This document shows, piece after piece, positions 9,976 to 19,086 of a stretch of DNA of 64,000 nt; positions within the stretch are counted from its first letter, which is position 1; the number at the start of each line of letters is the position of its first letter. The translations under genes and the position numbers were made by a program. The notes below the pieces were generated by a model. That model made no database searches. It was not told the DNA's origin and saw only the letters and a list, made by a program, of their open reading frames with translations. The DNA comes from Streptomyces leeuwenhoekii (GTDB lineage Bacteria > Actinomycetota > Actinomycetes > Streptomycetales > Streptomycetaceae): contig NZ_LN831790.1 of the NCBI RefSeq assembly GCF_001013905.1, positions 7,702,001-7,766,000 on the forward strand, read 5' to 3'.

Positions 9976-12339
9976 ATGATCCTGGACGACATGGAGCAAG
10001 CCTCCGCTGCGGCGATCATCGACGCCCACGGTGTCGTGACGGGGTGGAGCGAGGGTGCCCGGCGCCTGACCGGATATCCGGCCGAGGAGGCCGTGGGCCG
10101 GGCCGCCCGGGAGCTGCTCGCCGAGGACCCGCCGTCCGGCGCCGTGTCCCGTCTCTCGGGCACCGTCGTCCTGCGCCGCCGCGACGGTTCCACCGTCTCC
10201 CTGGCCCTCGCGGCGTGCCCGGTGCTCGGCGCGGACGGCACCCCCGGCGGATATGTGATCACCGTCCCCGGCCGGCCCGGCGAGGACGAGCCCGCCTGGG
10301 TGGAGCAGGCGTTCCAGCAGGCGTCGCTGTCGATGTCGCTCTTCGACGCGCGCCAGCGCTACCTGCGCGTCAACAAGCGGGCGTGCCAGGTGATGGGCGT
10401 GCCGGAGGAAATGCTGACCGGCCGGTACTTCCCGGACACCGCCGACGACAGCGAGTACAGCCGCGCCTTTCTCGACCACCTGCGCAGGGTCGCGGAGACC
10501 GGCGAGCCCGTCCACTTCGAGACCTACACCCGCGGTCCCGCCGAAGCGCACGAACACGCCTGGAACATCGAGATGTGGCCGGTGCGCGACTCCTCGGGCG
10601 AGCTGGCCGGAACCGCCCTGGCGGCGTTCGACAGCTCCGAGCAGCACTGGGCCCGGCAGCGGCTGGCCGTGCTCAACGAGGCCGCCTCCGCCATCGGCAC
10701 CACCCTGGACGTCGTCCGCACCGCCGAGGAGCTGGTCGGGCTCCTCATCCCGCGCTTCGCCGACTTCGCCAGCGTCGACCTGCTCGACTGGGTGCTCGGC
10801 GCGGACGAACCGCTCGCGGTGCCGGCCGAGGACATCGAACTGCGCCGGGTGGCCCACGGGACCGCCGCCGAGGGCTACCCCACCCCGTCCGTGCACCTGG
10901 GCGCCAGCGACGTCTACCCCCTGTACTCCGCCCCGGCCCGGGCGCTCAGGGAAGGCCGGGCGGTGCTGACCGGTCCCGGCGACCCCGACTTCGACCGGTG
11001 GATGCGCGTGCGCAACGCGCAGGCCCCGCGCAACCGCCGCTACCGCGAGAACGTCCGCTCCACCCTGGCGGTGCCGCTGCGCGCCCGCGGCACCACGATG
11101 GGCGTCGCGGTGATGGTCCGCGCCGCCCCCCTGGACCCGTACGGCCCGCAGGACGTCGTCCTCGCCGAGGAACTCGCCAGCCGGGCCGCGGTCTGCGTCG
11201 ACAACGCCCGCCGCTTCGCCCGGGAACGCAGCACCGCGCTGGCCCTGCAGCACAGCCTGCTGCCCCGGGGGCTGCCCGGCCAGGCCGCCGTCGAGGTCGC
11301 CCACCGCTATCTGCCCTCCGGGTCGGCGGCCGGTATCGGCGGCGACTGGTTCGACGTGATCCCGCTGTCCGGCTGCCGGGTCGCCCTCGTCGTCGGCGAC
11401 GTCGTCGGCCACGGCATCCCGTCGACGGCGACCATGGGAAGGCTGTGCACCGCCGTGCGCACGCTCGCCGACGTCGACCTGCCCCCGGACGAACTCCTCA
11501 CCCACCTCGACGACCTGGTCACCCACCTCGCGGCCGTCGGCGAGGACGGGGAGGAGGAGGTCGCCGAGCTGGGCGCCACCTGCCTGTACGCCGTGTACGA
11601 CCCCGTGTCCCGCCGGCTCGACCTGGCGAGCGCGGGTCATCCCGCGCCCGCCGTCGTCCTTCCCGACGGGACCGCGCGGCTGCTCCCGCTGGCCGCCGGG
11701 CCGCCGCTCGGCGTCGGCGGACTGCCGTTCGAGGCGACCGCAGTGGAGCTGCCCGAGGGGTCCGTCGTCGCCCTGTACACCGACGGCCTCATCGACGATC
11801 GCGGCCGGGACGTCGACCACGCCCTCGCCGAGCTGTGCCGTGCGCTGTCCGCGCCCGCGGCCTCCCTGGACGCCCGGTGCGACACCGTGCTGAAGACCGT
11901 GATGCCGGAGGAGCCCAGCGACGACGTGGCCCTGCTGCTGGCCTGCACCCGGGCACTGGGCGACGACCGGGTCGCCACCTGGGACGTGGCGCCGGACGCC
12001 GGGCAGGTGGCCGCCACCCGCCAGGCCGCGATGGAGCAACTGGCGGCCTGGGGCCTGGAGGAGACCGCCTTCGTCACCGAGCTCGTCGTCAGCGAACTCG
12101 TCACCAACGCCATCCGCTACGGCGAACCGCCCATCCGGTTGCGCCTGATCCGCGACCGCTCCCTCATCTGCGAGGTCTCCGACGGCAGCTCCACCTCGCC
12201 CCACCTGCGCCGCGCCCACGCCTTCGACGAGGGCGGCCGGGGGCTGCTGCTGGTCGCCCAGCTCACCCAGCGGTGGGGCAGCCGCCAGATGGGCGGCGGC
12301 AAGACCATCTGGGCGGAACAGGCGCTGCCGAAGAGCTGA
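9976..12339 (+). CDS. Multidomain PAS-PAS-GAF-SpoIIE phosphatase with HATPase_c kinase domain
   Basis: A 787-aa cytosolic signalling protein. In order: PAS (about 5-100), a second PAS (110-225), GAF (230-430), a PP2C/SpoIIE phosphatase (440-645; metal-binding GGDWFDVIPL near 454 and GDVVGHG) and a C-terminal anti-sigma-type HATPase (655-787; N-box ELVVSELVTNAIRYG). Such fusions both dephosphorylate anti-anti-sigma factors and phosphorylate them, acting as self-contained partner switches. It may act on the SigB-like factor about 7 kb upstream or another sigma factor (inference). An ATG at 9991 is an alternative start. Confidence 0.92.
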   Translation: MILDDMEQASAAAIIDAHGVVTGWSEGARRLTGYPAEEAVGRAARELLAEDPPSGAVSRLSGTVVLRRRDGSTVSLALAACPVLGADGTPGGYVITVPGRPGEDEPAWVEQAFQQASLSMSLFDARQRYLRVNKRACQVMGVPEEMLTGRYFPDTADDSEYSRAFLDHLRRVAETGEPVHFETYTRGPAEAHEHAWNIEMWPVRDSSGELAGTALAAFDSSEQHWARQRLAVLNEAASAIGTTLDVVRTAEELVGLLIPRFADFASVDLLDWVLGADEPLAVPAEDIELRRVAHGTAAEGYPTPSVHLGASDVYPLYSAPARALREGRAVLTGPGDPDFDRWMRVRNAQAPRNRRYRENVRSTLAVPLRARGTTMGVAVMVRAAPLDPYGPQDVVLAEELASRAAVCVDNARRFARERSTALALQHSLLPRGLPGQAAVEVAHRYLPSGSAAGIGGDWFDVIPLSGCRVALVVGDVVGHGIPSTATMGRLCTAVRTLADVDLPPDELLTHLDDLVTHLAAVGEDGEEEVAELGATCLYAVYDPVSRRLDLASAGHPAPAVVLPDGTARLLPLAAGPPLGVGGLPFEATAVELPEGSVVALYTDGLIDDRGRDVDHALAELCRALSAPAASLDARCDTVLKTVMPEEPSDDVALLLACTRALGDDRVATWDVAPDAGQVAATRQAAMEQLAAWGLEETAFVTELVVSELVTNAIRYGEPPIRLRLIRDRSLICEVSDGSSTSPHLRRAHAFDEGGRGLLLVAQLTQRWGSRQMGGGKTIWAEQALPKS

Positions 12340-12474
12340 ACGCCGCCGCGCCGGCACGGCCGACGGGGCCGCGACCGCCCGCCCGGGATCCGCTCCCGTA
12401 CCGGCACGATGCCCTGCCGCACCGGAGGGAGCCCGCGCACCGAGGACGGCCGTCCTGCCGCTCCCCGCCGCGCG

Positions 12475-13305
12475 TCAGAACTCCTCGTGGTCCTCGGGAT
12501 CCCCGCCCAGGCGCCGGCGGGCGCGGGCGGCGACCGCGCGCATCTCGTCCGCGTCGAGCTCGAAGCCGAAGACGTCCAGGTTCTCCCGCTGCCGCTCGGG
12601 GCTGGCCGACTTCGGCACCGGCACCGCGCCGAGCTGTGTGTGCCAGCGCAGCACCACCTGCCCCGGCGTCACCGCGTGGGACCCCGCGACACGGGCGACA
12701 ACGGGATCCGCCAGCAGATCCGAGCCCCGGCCCAGCGGACTGTAGCTCTCGGTCAGCACACCCTTGCCGGCGTGGAAGGCGCGCAACTCCTCCTGCGGGA
12801 GGAGCGGGTGCAGCTCGATCTGGTTGACGCTGGGCAGGACCCCGGTCTCCTTCTCCAGCCGTTCGATGTGCCCCGGCGTGAAGTTGGAGACGCCGATGGA
12901 CCGTACGAGGCCCTCCTCGCGCAGTTTGATCATGGCCCGCCAGGAGTCGACGTAACGGCCGACCCGGGGGAGGGGCCAGTGGATCAGGTACAGGTCGACG
13001 TAATCCAGGCCGAGCCGGGCGCGGGACTCCTCGAAGGAGGCGAGGGTCTCCTCGTAGCCGTGGTGCCGTCCGGGCAGCTTGGTCGTCACGACGATCTCCT
13101 CGCGGGGCACGCCGCTGCGGGCGACGGCACGGCCGACACCGGTCTCGTTGCGGTAGTTGGCGGCCGTGTCGATCAGACGGTAGCCGAGCTCCAGGGCGCC
13201 GTGGACGGCCCGCTCGGCCTCGGCGTCGTCCATCGGCCAGGTGCCCAGGCCGAGCGCGGGCAGTGCCGTGCCGTCGTTCAACGTGTGCGTCGGGATGCTG
13301 ATCAC
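12475..13305 (-). CDS. Aldo/keto reductase
   Basis: A 276-aa NADPH-dependent AKR with a TIM-barrel fold. The catalytic tetrad is visible as Asp in DTAANY, Tyr in NYRNE, Lys in TTKLPG and His in LIHWPLP. The C-terminal cofactor patch is PVPKSASPERQRENL. It resembles the 2,5-diketo-gluconate reductase branch that reduces small carbonyls. The GTG start at 13305 precedes the conserved ISIPTHTLNDG. It is divergent from the TauD-like gene. Confidence 0.92.
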   Translation of the reverse strand: MISIPTHTLNDGTALPALGLGTWPMDDAEAERAVHGALELGYRLIDTAANYRNETGVGRAVARSGVPREEIVVTTKLPGRHHGYEETLASFEESRARLGLDYVDLYLIHWPLPRVGRYVDSWRAMIKLREEGLVRSIGVSNFTPGHIERLEKETGVLPSVNQIELHPLLPQEELRAFHAGKGVLTESYSPLGRGSDLLADPVVARVAGSHAVTPGQVVLRWHTQLGAVPVPKSASPERQRENLDVFGFELDADEMRAVAARARRRLGGDPEDHEEF

Positions 13306-13494
13306 CGAAGGGGCCTTTCCTCGACTGCGTGCCGTCCTTCCCAGCGTCGGGGACGACGGAGGCGGCGGACAACCGGACACACGGGCGGCCAGGGGCCGCG
13401 CCCGGGCCGGCGAGGCCCTGTCGCCACGCGCGGCGAACGCTGTCACGCTCTTGAGGGGGCCGACAGGGACGACCGGACGACCATCGGAGTGCGT

Positions 13495-14499
13495 ATGACG
13501 ACGGGCAGGGCGACGGCGGGACGGACGCCCGGGACGGAGCGGACGCCCGGGACGGCGGAGCGGGCGGCCGGGATCGAGGTGGCACCGGTCGCCGGGCACA
13601 TCGGCGCCGAGATCACCGGGGTGGACCTGGCCGGTGATCTCGACGACGCGCAGGTCGCCGCGATCAGGGCGGCGGTGCTGCGCTGGAAGGTGGTGTTCTT
13701 CCGGGGACAGCGGCTGGACCACGCCGCACATGTGGCGTTCGCCCGCCGGTTCGGCGAGCCGGTGGTGCTCCGGCGGCGCGGGACGGCATCGCCGGCCGCC
13801 GTCCCCGAGATCGAGACCACCGCCGACCGGCTGGAGCTGGGCGGCCGGTTCGGGATGGAGCATGACGAGTGGCTGCGGCGCCGGCGCCACACGCTGCTGC
13901 GCGGCTGGCACTGCGACCACGGCGCCCGTGTCGATCCGCCGGCCGCGACGATCCTGCGCGCCGAGACGGTCCCGCCCTACGGCGGCGACACCACCTGGTC
14001 CAACCTGGCCGCGGCGTACGCCGGGCTGTCCGCACCGGTGCGCGCGTTCGCCGACGGTCTGCGGGCCGAGCACCGCCTGGGGGTCGGCTACCAGCCGCGG
14101 CCGGGCGACGACGCCTATGTCCGGCACCTGCTCGACCACCAGATCGCCACCCTCCACCCCCTCGTGCGCGTCCACCCGGAGACGGGGGAGCGGATCCTGT
14201 CCGTCAACGGCTACTACGTCGAACAGATCGAGGGGCTGAGCCGGGCCGAGAGCCGGGCCGTCCTGGAGATGCTGCTGGAGCAGGCGACCCGGCCCGAGTA
14301 CACGGTCCGCTTCCGCTGGGAGCCGGGCAGCGTGGCGTTCTGGGACAACCGGGCCACCATCCACCTCGCCCCCGGCGACGCCGCGCACCTCGGCCATCCC
14401 CGGATCATGCACCGGGTGATGCTCGCGGGCGACGTACCGGCGGGCGTCGACGGCCGGCCGTCCGAGCCGCTGTGCGGCAGCGAACCCGGACGCTGGTGA
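13495..14499 (+). CDS. TauD/TfdA-family Fe(II)/2-oxoglutarate dioxygenase
   Basis: A 334-aa non-haem iron oxygenase. It has the IGAEITGVDL N-terminus of the family, the iron-binding HxD in WHCDHG (near residue 140), a distal His in RIMHRV (near 306) and the following 2-oxoglutarate Arg. Members oxidise taurine, alkylsulfates or aryloxyalkanoates; which one cannot be told. An ATG at 13495 with a GGAG site is used. No sulfonate transporter is adjacent, so it stands alone between an AKR and a dienelactone hydrolase. Confidence 0.88.
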   Translation: MTTGRATAGRTPGTERTPGTAERAAGIEVAPVAGHIGAEITGVDLAGDLDDAQVAAIRAAVLRWKVVFFRGQRLDHAAHVAFARRFGEPVVLRRRGTASPAAVPEIETTADRLELGGRFGMEHDEWLRRRRHTLLRGWHCDHGARVDPPAATILRAETVPPYGGDTTWSNLAAAYAGLSAPVRAFADGLRAEHRLGVGYQPRPGDDAYVRHLLDHQIATLHPLVRVHPETGERILSVNGYYVEQIEGLSRAESRAVLEMLLEQATRPEYTVRFRWEPGSVAFWDNRATIHLAPGDAAHLGHPRIMHRVMLAGDVPAGVDGRPSEPLCGSEPGRW

Positions 14500-14592
14500 C
14501 CCGGGCCGGACCGCCGCCCGGCGCTCGCGGCCTGCGGCGGCCGGCCGCCGGCGACGGCGCGGGTCACCGCGCGGCTGCCCCGCCCGGGCCGG

Positions 14593-15348
14593 TCAGAACG
14601 TGCGCTTCAGCAGATCGAGCAGGGCGGCCCAGTGCCGCTCGGCCGCCTCCTCGTGGTACTCCGCGGTGTCGGCCTGCGTATAGCCGTGGGGCGCTCCGGT
14701 GTAGACCTCGCAGCGGTGCCGGACGCCCGCCGCGGTGAGGGCGTCCTCCAGGCGCGCGATCTGCTCCGGCGGCAGCGAGGGGTCCTGGTCGGCGTGGCCG
14801 AAGTACAGCTCGGCGGTGACGTGCCCGGCCACCAGGTGCGGGCTGTCCGGCGTCTCGGTCGCCAGCCGTCCGCCGTGGAAGCCGGCCGCCGCGGCCACCC
14901 GGGCCGGATAGGTGCCGGCGGTGAACAGCGCGAGCCGGGCGCCCATGCAGTAGCCGGTCACCGCCACGGGACCGTCGGCGGCCACCGGGCACTCGGCCAG
15001 CCAGCGCAGAAAGGCCCCCGCGTCCCGCATCGACACCTCGGGCGTCAACTCCCCGATGAGCGGGCCGAGACGGGCGAAGAGACCCGGGCGCGCGGCGGCG
15101 TCGATGAACTCGGGCAACTCCACGACCGGCGCGCGGCCGTGCCGGTAGAACACGTTCGGCACCAGGACGGTGTACCCCGCGGCGGCCAGCCGGTCGGCCA
15201 TGGACCTCAGCTGCGGGCGCAGTCCGAAGGCGTCCATGTAGAACAGCACCGCGGGACGTGCCTGCCCGTCACCGGGGTGTGCCAGATAGGCGTCGGCCGT
15301 GCCGTCCTCGGTGCGGATGTCGACGTCGGTGCCCTGTACGGCGGTCAT
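14593..15348 (-). CDS. Dienelactone hydrolase family protein
   Basis: A 251-aa alpha/beta hydrolase of the dienelactone hydrolase family. The nucleophile is a Cys in GYCMGARL (near residue 133), with acid Asp in HADQDPS and His in APHGYTQ. A cysteine nucleophile is the family signature. It could open lactones in aromatic catabolism, but no ortho-cleavage pathway genes are nearby. The ATG at 15348 is used. It converges with the TauD-like gene. Confidence 0.9.
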   Translation of the reverse strand: MTAVQGTDVDIRTEDGTADAYLAHPGDGQARPAVLFYMDAFGLRPQLRSMADRLAAAGYTVLVPNVFYRHGRAPVVELPEFIDAAARPGLFARLGPLIGELTPEVSMRDAGAFLRWLAECPVAADGPVAVTGYCMGARLALFTAGTYPARVAAAAGFHGGRLATETPDSPHLVAGHVTAELYFGHADQDPSLPPEQIARLEDALTAAGVRHRCEVYTGAPHGYTQADTAEYHEEAAERHWAALLDLLKRTF

Positions 15349-15512
15349 GGCAGCGCGGCCTTTCTGTGCGGGGGAGGCGAGGATCCGCCGGGGCGGGGCG
15401 GGCGGATCCGGGGTCATCGTGGCACCCCCGGGCCGGCCGCCGCCGCCCGCCCCCCGCCGGTTGCAGTACCGCTGACCTGCCGTTGAGCTTTCCTTTACCC
15501 GTGAACGTCCGG

Positions 15513-16133
15513 TCACTCGAACCGGGACGGGTCGCCCGCGCCCCGCCGTACGATCTCGGCCGTCCCGCCCGAGAAGTCGACCACCGTCGTCGGCTCGGTG
15601 CCGCAGTCCCCGGAGTCCACCACCGCGTCCAGCACATGGTCGAGCCGGTCCTTGATCTCCCAGCCCTGGGTCAGCGGCTCCTCCTCGCCGGGCAGCAGCA
15701 GCGTGCTGGACAGCAGCGGCTCCCCGAGTTCGGCGAGCAGCGCCTGGGCGACCACATGATCGGGGATGCGGACCCCGACGGTCTTCTTCTTCGGGTGCTG
15801 GAGCATGCGCGGGACCTCCCGCGTCGCCGGCAGGATGAAGGTGTAGCTCCCGGGCGTCGACGCCTTGATCGCCCGGAACACGTCGTTGTCGATCCGCACG
15901 AACTGGCCGAGCTGGGCGAAGTCCTGGCACACCAGTGTGAAGTGGTGCCGGTCGTCCAGGTTGCGGATGGCCCGGATGCGGTCGACGCCGTCGCGGCTGC
16001 CCAGCCGGCAGCCGAGCGCGTAGCAGGAGTCCGTGGGATACGCGACGAGCATGCCCGAGCGGACGCCGTCGGCGACCTGGGCGATGCTGCGCGGCTGGGG
16101 GTTGTCGGGGTGCACGTCGTAGTACTTCGCCAT
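15513..16133 (-). CDS. YciO/YrdC/Sua5-family protein (L-threonylcarbamoyladenylate synthase-like)
   Basis: A 206-aa single-domain protein of the YrdC fold, which binds ATP and RNA and in Sua5/TsaC makes threonylcarbamoyl-AMP for the t6A tRNA modification. The visible core is AYPTDSCYALGC and later GSYTFILPATREVPRML with a KKKTVGVRIPDH segment. The N-terminal MAKYYDVHPDNPQPR form matches YciO rather than TsaC, whose role is less certain. It starts at the ATG at 16133 and is divergent from the PucR regulator. Confidence 0.88.
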   Translation of the reverse strand: MAKYYDVHPDNPQPRSIAQVADGVRSGMLVAYPTDSCYALGCRLGSRDGVDRIRAIRNLDDRHHFTLVCQDFAQLGQFVRIDNDVFRAIKASTPGSYTFILPATREVPRMLQHPKKKTVGVRIPDHVVAQALLAELGEPLLSSTLLLPGEEEPLTQGWEIKDRLDHVLDAVVDSGDCGTEPTTVVDFSGGTAEIVRRGAGDPSRFE

Positions 16134-16237
16134 CCGCCGAGCTTAAGCCGCCCCGCCCCCGGGCGCGGCGCAGGCCGGGTGACGGCGCCCGTCGGCGTTG
16201 CCCGTCCCGCGCGCCCATGGGGTAACGTCGCCGACCG

Positions 16238-17797
16238 GTGGCCGAGGACGAGGCGAAGGGACAGGCCGACGTGGCGGGCCGAGCGGACGGGGCACGCGCG
16301 GGGCGGGAGACGACCGGCGGGGGCCGGGCGTGGACGGCGGAGCTCCTGGAGCACTTGCGGCCGGCCGGACGGGACATCGGCAGGGTCGCCGCGTGGCTCG
16401 CCGGCACCCTGAAGGCGTCGGTGTCCCTCCAGGACCGCGACGGCGCTCTGCTGGCCGGCACCCGCACCCGGCTGGACGACGCGCTGGCCGAGGAGATCGC
16501 GGCCGGGCGCATCGCGTCCGCCGCCTGCGAGGACGGGGGCCGGCACCTGCGGCTGGTCCGGGTGGACCGCCCCCATCCGGAACCGCCCGCCGTCCTCGCC
16601 GTGACCCGTGCCGTCCCCTTCGACCGGACGTCCTCCGACATCGTCACGCGCACCGCGCAGGTGCTCGAACTCCTGCTGGCCGCCCACGCGTCGGCCACGG
16701 CCGGGCAGCGGCTGCGGCGGGCCGCCGCCGATCTGCGCCTGGCGATCCTGCAACTGCTGATGGTGGAGGACACCGTCTCCGCCCGCCGGGTGGCCGCGGG
16801 GCTGTGGCCGGGCCTGCTGGACACCGACACCGCGCACGTCTACGTGATCGAGAGCGCCCCGGAGCAGCGCGACCGGCTCGCCGAGGAGTGCCAGGAGGTG
16901 ACGGGGGAGCAGGCCCTGGTCGTGCGGTGCCCGGCCGTGGACGGCCACGTCATCGTCCTGACGCCCCGTGAGGCCGCGGGCGCGGCGCTGCCGCCGCTGG
17001 TCGGCCGGCGCCCGGGCACCTACCTCGGCGGCAGCGCCCGGCAGAGCCTGGCCCGCACCGCGACCGCCTACGGACAGGCCGTCAGCGCCCTCGCCGTCGC
17101 CCGCTTCCGCCCCGGCAGGGCGGCCGTCTACGCCGAACGCACCCACCCCGAGCGCCTCATGGACCCGGCGGTGCTGCGCGGCTGGACGGCCGGTCTGCTG
17201 CGCCCCCTCGACCCGCTGCCCCACCACGTCCGGGCCGAGCTCCTCGCCACCACCCGTCTCGGGCTGGAGTTCACCGCCGTCAGCGCGGCCAAGATCCTCG
17301 GTGTCAGCCGCAACACCGTCCGCGCCCGCATGCACCGCGTCGAGACCGTGCTGCACACGGACTTCACCGACCTGACCGTCCGGGCGGCCGTCCACCTCGC
17401 CCTGAACTCCCGGGCGGGGCACGAGGGGCACTCCGCCGACTCCGGCGGACCGGCCCGGGCCGGGCTGACCGACCTGCTGGCCGGGCCCGCGCTGCGCGCC
17501 TGGGCCCACGACCTGCTGGGGCGCCTGGACGAGGACGGCCGCGACCTGCGCCGTACGCTGCGCACCTGGATCGCGGCCGGGGCACACGCCGAACGGGCCG
17601 CGCGGACGCTGGGCGTCCACGCCCAGACCGTCCGCGAGCACATCCGCGGCGCCGAACCGGTCCTCGAACGCCGTCTGCTCGCCGGCGGCAGCGACCTGTA
17701 CGAGGTCGTGCTCGCCCACCTGGCGGCCGGGGAGCTGGATCCGCCCCCGGTCGGAGGGGCGAACCGGGTCACTCCGGACTCACCTGTGCACCCGTGA
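16238..17797 (+). CDS. PucR/CdaR-type regulator with two C-terminal HTH units
   Basis: A 519-aa regulator. An N-terminal sensor-like region (about 30-150) precedes a GGDEF-like linker. Two PucR-type HTH_30 units follow: the first around residues 341-372 (VSAAKILGVSRNTVRARMHRV), the second around 451-481 (RAARTLGVHAQTVREHIRG). Duplicated HTHs in one chain are unusual, as PucR proteins normally have one. The GTG start at 16238 lacks a strong ribosome site. The target is unknown; the divergent YciO gene 104 bp away is a candidate. Confidence 0.82.
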   Translation: MAEDEAKGQADVAGRADGARAGRETTGGGRAWTAELLEHLRPAGRDIGRVAAWLAGTLKASVSLQDRDGALLAGTRTRLDDALAEEIAAGRIASAACEDGGRHLRLVRVDRPHPEPPAVLAVTRAVPFDRTSSDIVTRTAQVLELLLAAHASATAGQRLRRAAADLRLAILQLLMVEDTVSARRVAAGLWPGLLDTDTAHVYVIESAPEQRDRLAEECQEVTGEQALVVRCPAVDGHVIVLTPREAAGAALPPLVGRRPGTYLGGSARQSLARTATAYGQAVSALAVARFRPGRAAVYAERTHPERLMDPAVLRGWTAGLLRPLDPLPHHVRAELLATTRLGLEFTAVSAAKILGVSRNTVRARMHRVETVLHTDFTDLTVRAAVHLALNSRAGHEGHSADSGGPARAGLTDLLAGPALRAWAHDLLGRLDEDGRDLRRTLRTWIAAGAHAERAARTLGVHAQTVREHIRGAEPVLERRLLAGGSDLYEVVLAHLAAGELDPPPVGGANRVTPDSPVHP

Positions 17798-17873
17798 GTG
17801 CCACCGCGCCGGCAGCGGGCACCGGCGCGCTTCACAACGGCGGACCGCCAGACGTAGGTTCGACGGACCGCGG

Positions 17874-17912
17874 AGGGGGCACGACCGGCACGGGGGACCG
17901 GTCGCGCCCCCT
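17874..17912. terminator. Bidirectional terminator hairpin
   Basis: Fifteen-base arms (17874-17888 and 17898-17912) with a single mismatch and a 9-base loop lie between the convergent PucR gene (stop 17797) and alcohol dehydrogenase gene (stop 18003). The remaining intergenic sequence shows nothing else. Confidence 0.6.
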
Positions 17913-18002
17913 TGGCCGGCCGCCGCGCCCGCTCACACGCTCGGCGGCCGGGCAGCGCGGCCAGGCCCCGGCGTCGCCGTCCCGTGGAGGCCGTGCCGCC
18001 GC

Positions 18003-19043
18003 TCAACCGTGGGGCAGGACGACCGCCCGGCCGTCGACCGCGCCGGCGTGGAGACGCTCGTAGGCGAGCGGTGCGTCGTCGAGGGAGAAGGTCTCCGTGT
18101 GCACCGACAGCGCACCCGACCGGGCCAGCGCCAGCACCTCGATGAGCTCCGCGCGGGTGCCCCAGTACGGTGCCCTGACCGACACCTCGAACGGCAGCAG
18201 GCCGAAGCCGACCGGGAGGGCCGCGCCGCCGATGCCGACCAGCGTCACATCCGCCTCGACCGCCGCGACGGCGCCCGCGGTCTTCACGGTGGGCTCCACA
18301 CCGACGAAGTCGAACACCGCTTCGGCGCCCAGACCGCCCGTGATCTCCCGTACGGTGGCGGCCGCCCGAGCGTCCGACGGGACCGTCTCGTGTGCGCCGA
18401 CCTCGCGGGCCAGGCGCAGCTTCTCCTCGCTGACGTCCAGGGCGACGACACGGGCGGGGGTCAGGGCGCGCAGCAGTTGGACGGCGACGTGGCCGAGGCC
18501 GCCGGTGCCGATGACGACCGCGGTCGACCCCGGTCCCAGCTTCGGCAGGGACTGCTTGATCGCGTGATAGGGCGTCAGCCCCGCGTCGGTCAGGGGGACG
18601 GCGGCGACCGGGTCCAGCCCGTCCAGCGGGACGAGGTGCCGCGCGTCGTCCACGAGCAGGTACTCGGCCATCGATCCGGGGCGGCCGAGCCCGGGCGGGT
18701 GGATGCCCAGCTTCCCGGCGCGCAGGCAGTAGTTCTCCTTGCCCTCCGCGCACTTGGCGCAGGTGCCGCAGCCCCACGGCCCGTACACGGCGACCGCGTC
18801 GCCCTCTCGCAGGCCGGTCACCCCGGCGCCCAGGGCGGCGACCGTGCCGACGCCCTCGTGGCCGAGGGTGAGCGGAAGCTCGTACGGGAAGCCCTCGGCC
18901 GGCCAGCTCATCACGGCGATGTCGGAGTGGCACACCCCGGCGGCGGTGACCTTCAGCAGCACCTGGCCGGGGCCGGGCTCGGGGTCGGGAACGCCGACCA
19001 CCTCGGGCGGGGCGCCGATGGTGCGGTACTGCAGAGCCTTCAT
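18003..19043 (-). CDS. Zinc-dependent alcohol dehydrogenase
   Basis: A 346-aa MDR-family dehydrogenase. Catalytic zinc ligands are Cys in GVCHSD (near residue 38), His/Glu in LGHEG and a later Cys/Asp position. The structural zinc Cys cluster is CGTCAKCAEGKENYC (near 92-106). The NAD(P) fold is GTGGLGHVA (about 175-183). It oxidises primary or secondary alcohols. It is the last gene of the TetR-SDR-ADH operon, 43 bp after the SDR. The ATG at 19043 has a GAAGGAG-like site. Confidence 0.93.
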   Translation of the reverse strand: MKALQYRTIGAPPEVVGVPDPEPGPGQVLLKVTAAGVCHSDIAVMSWPAEGFPYELPLTLGHEGVGTVAALGAGVTGLREGDAVAVYGPWGCGTCAKCAEGKENYCLRAGKLGIHPPGLGRPGSMAEYLLVDDARHLVPLDGLDPVAAVPLTDAGLTPYHAIKQSLPKLGPGSTAVVIGTGGLGHVAVQLLRALTPARVVALDVSEEKLRLAREVGAHETVPSDARAAATVREITGGLGAEAVFDFVGVEPTVKTAGAVAAVEADVTLVGIGGAALPVGFGLLPFEVSVRAPYWGTRAELIEVLALARSGALSVHTETFSLDDAPLAYERLHAGAVDGRAVVLPHG

Positions 19044-19086
19044 GGTCGAACTCCTTCGTTCTGCCCCCATGGTGTGTGGCCGGGGG

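Noticed and set aside
12409..13494. A long plus-strand frame reaching into the TauD gene
   Set aside because: It runs antisense to the aldo/keto reductase, whose catalytic motifs are clear; the TauD start is at 13495.
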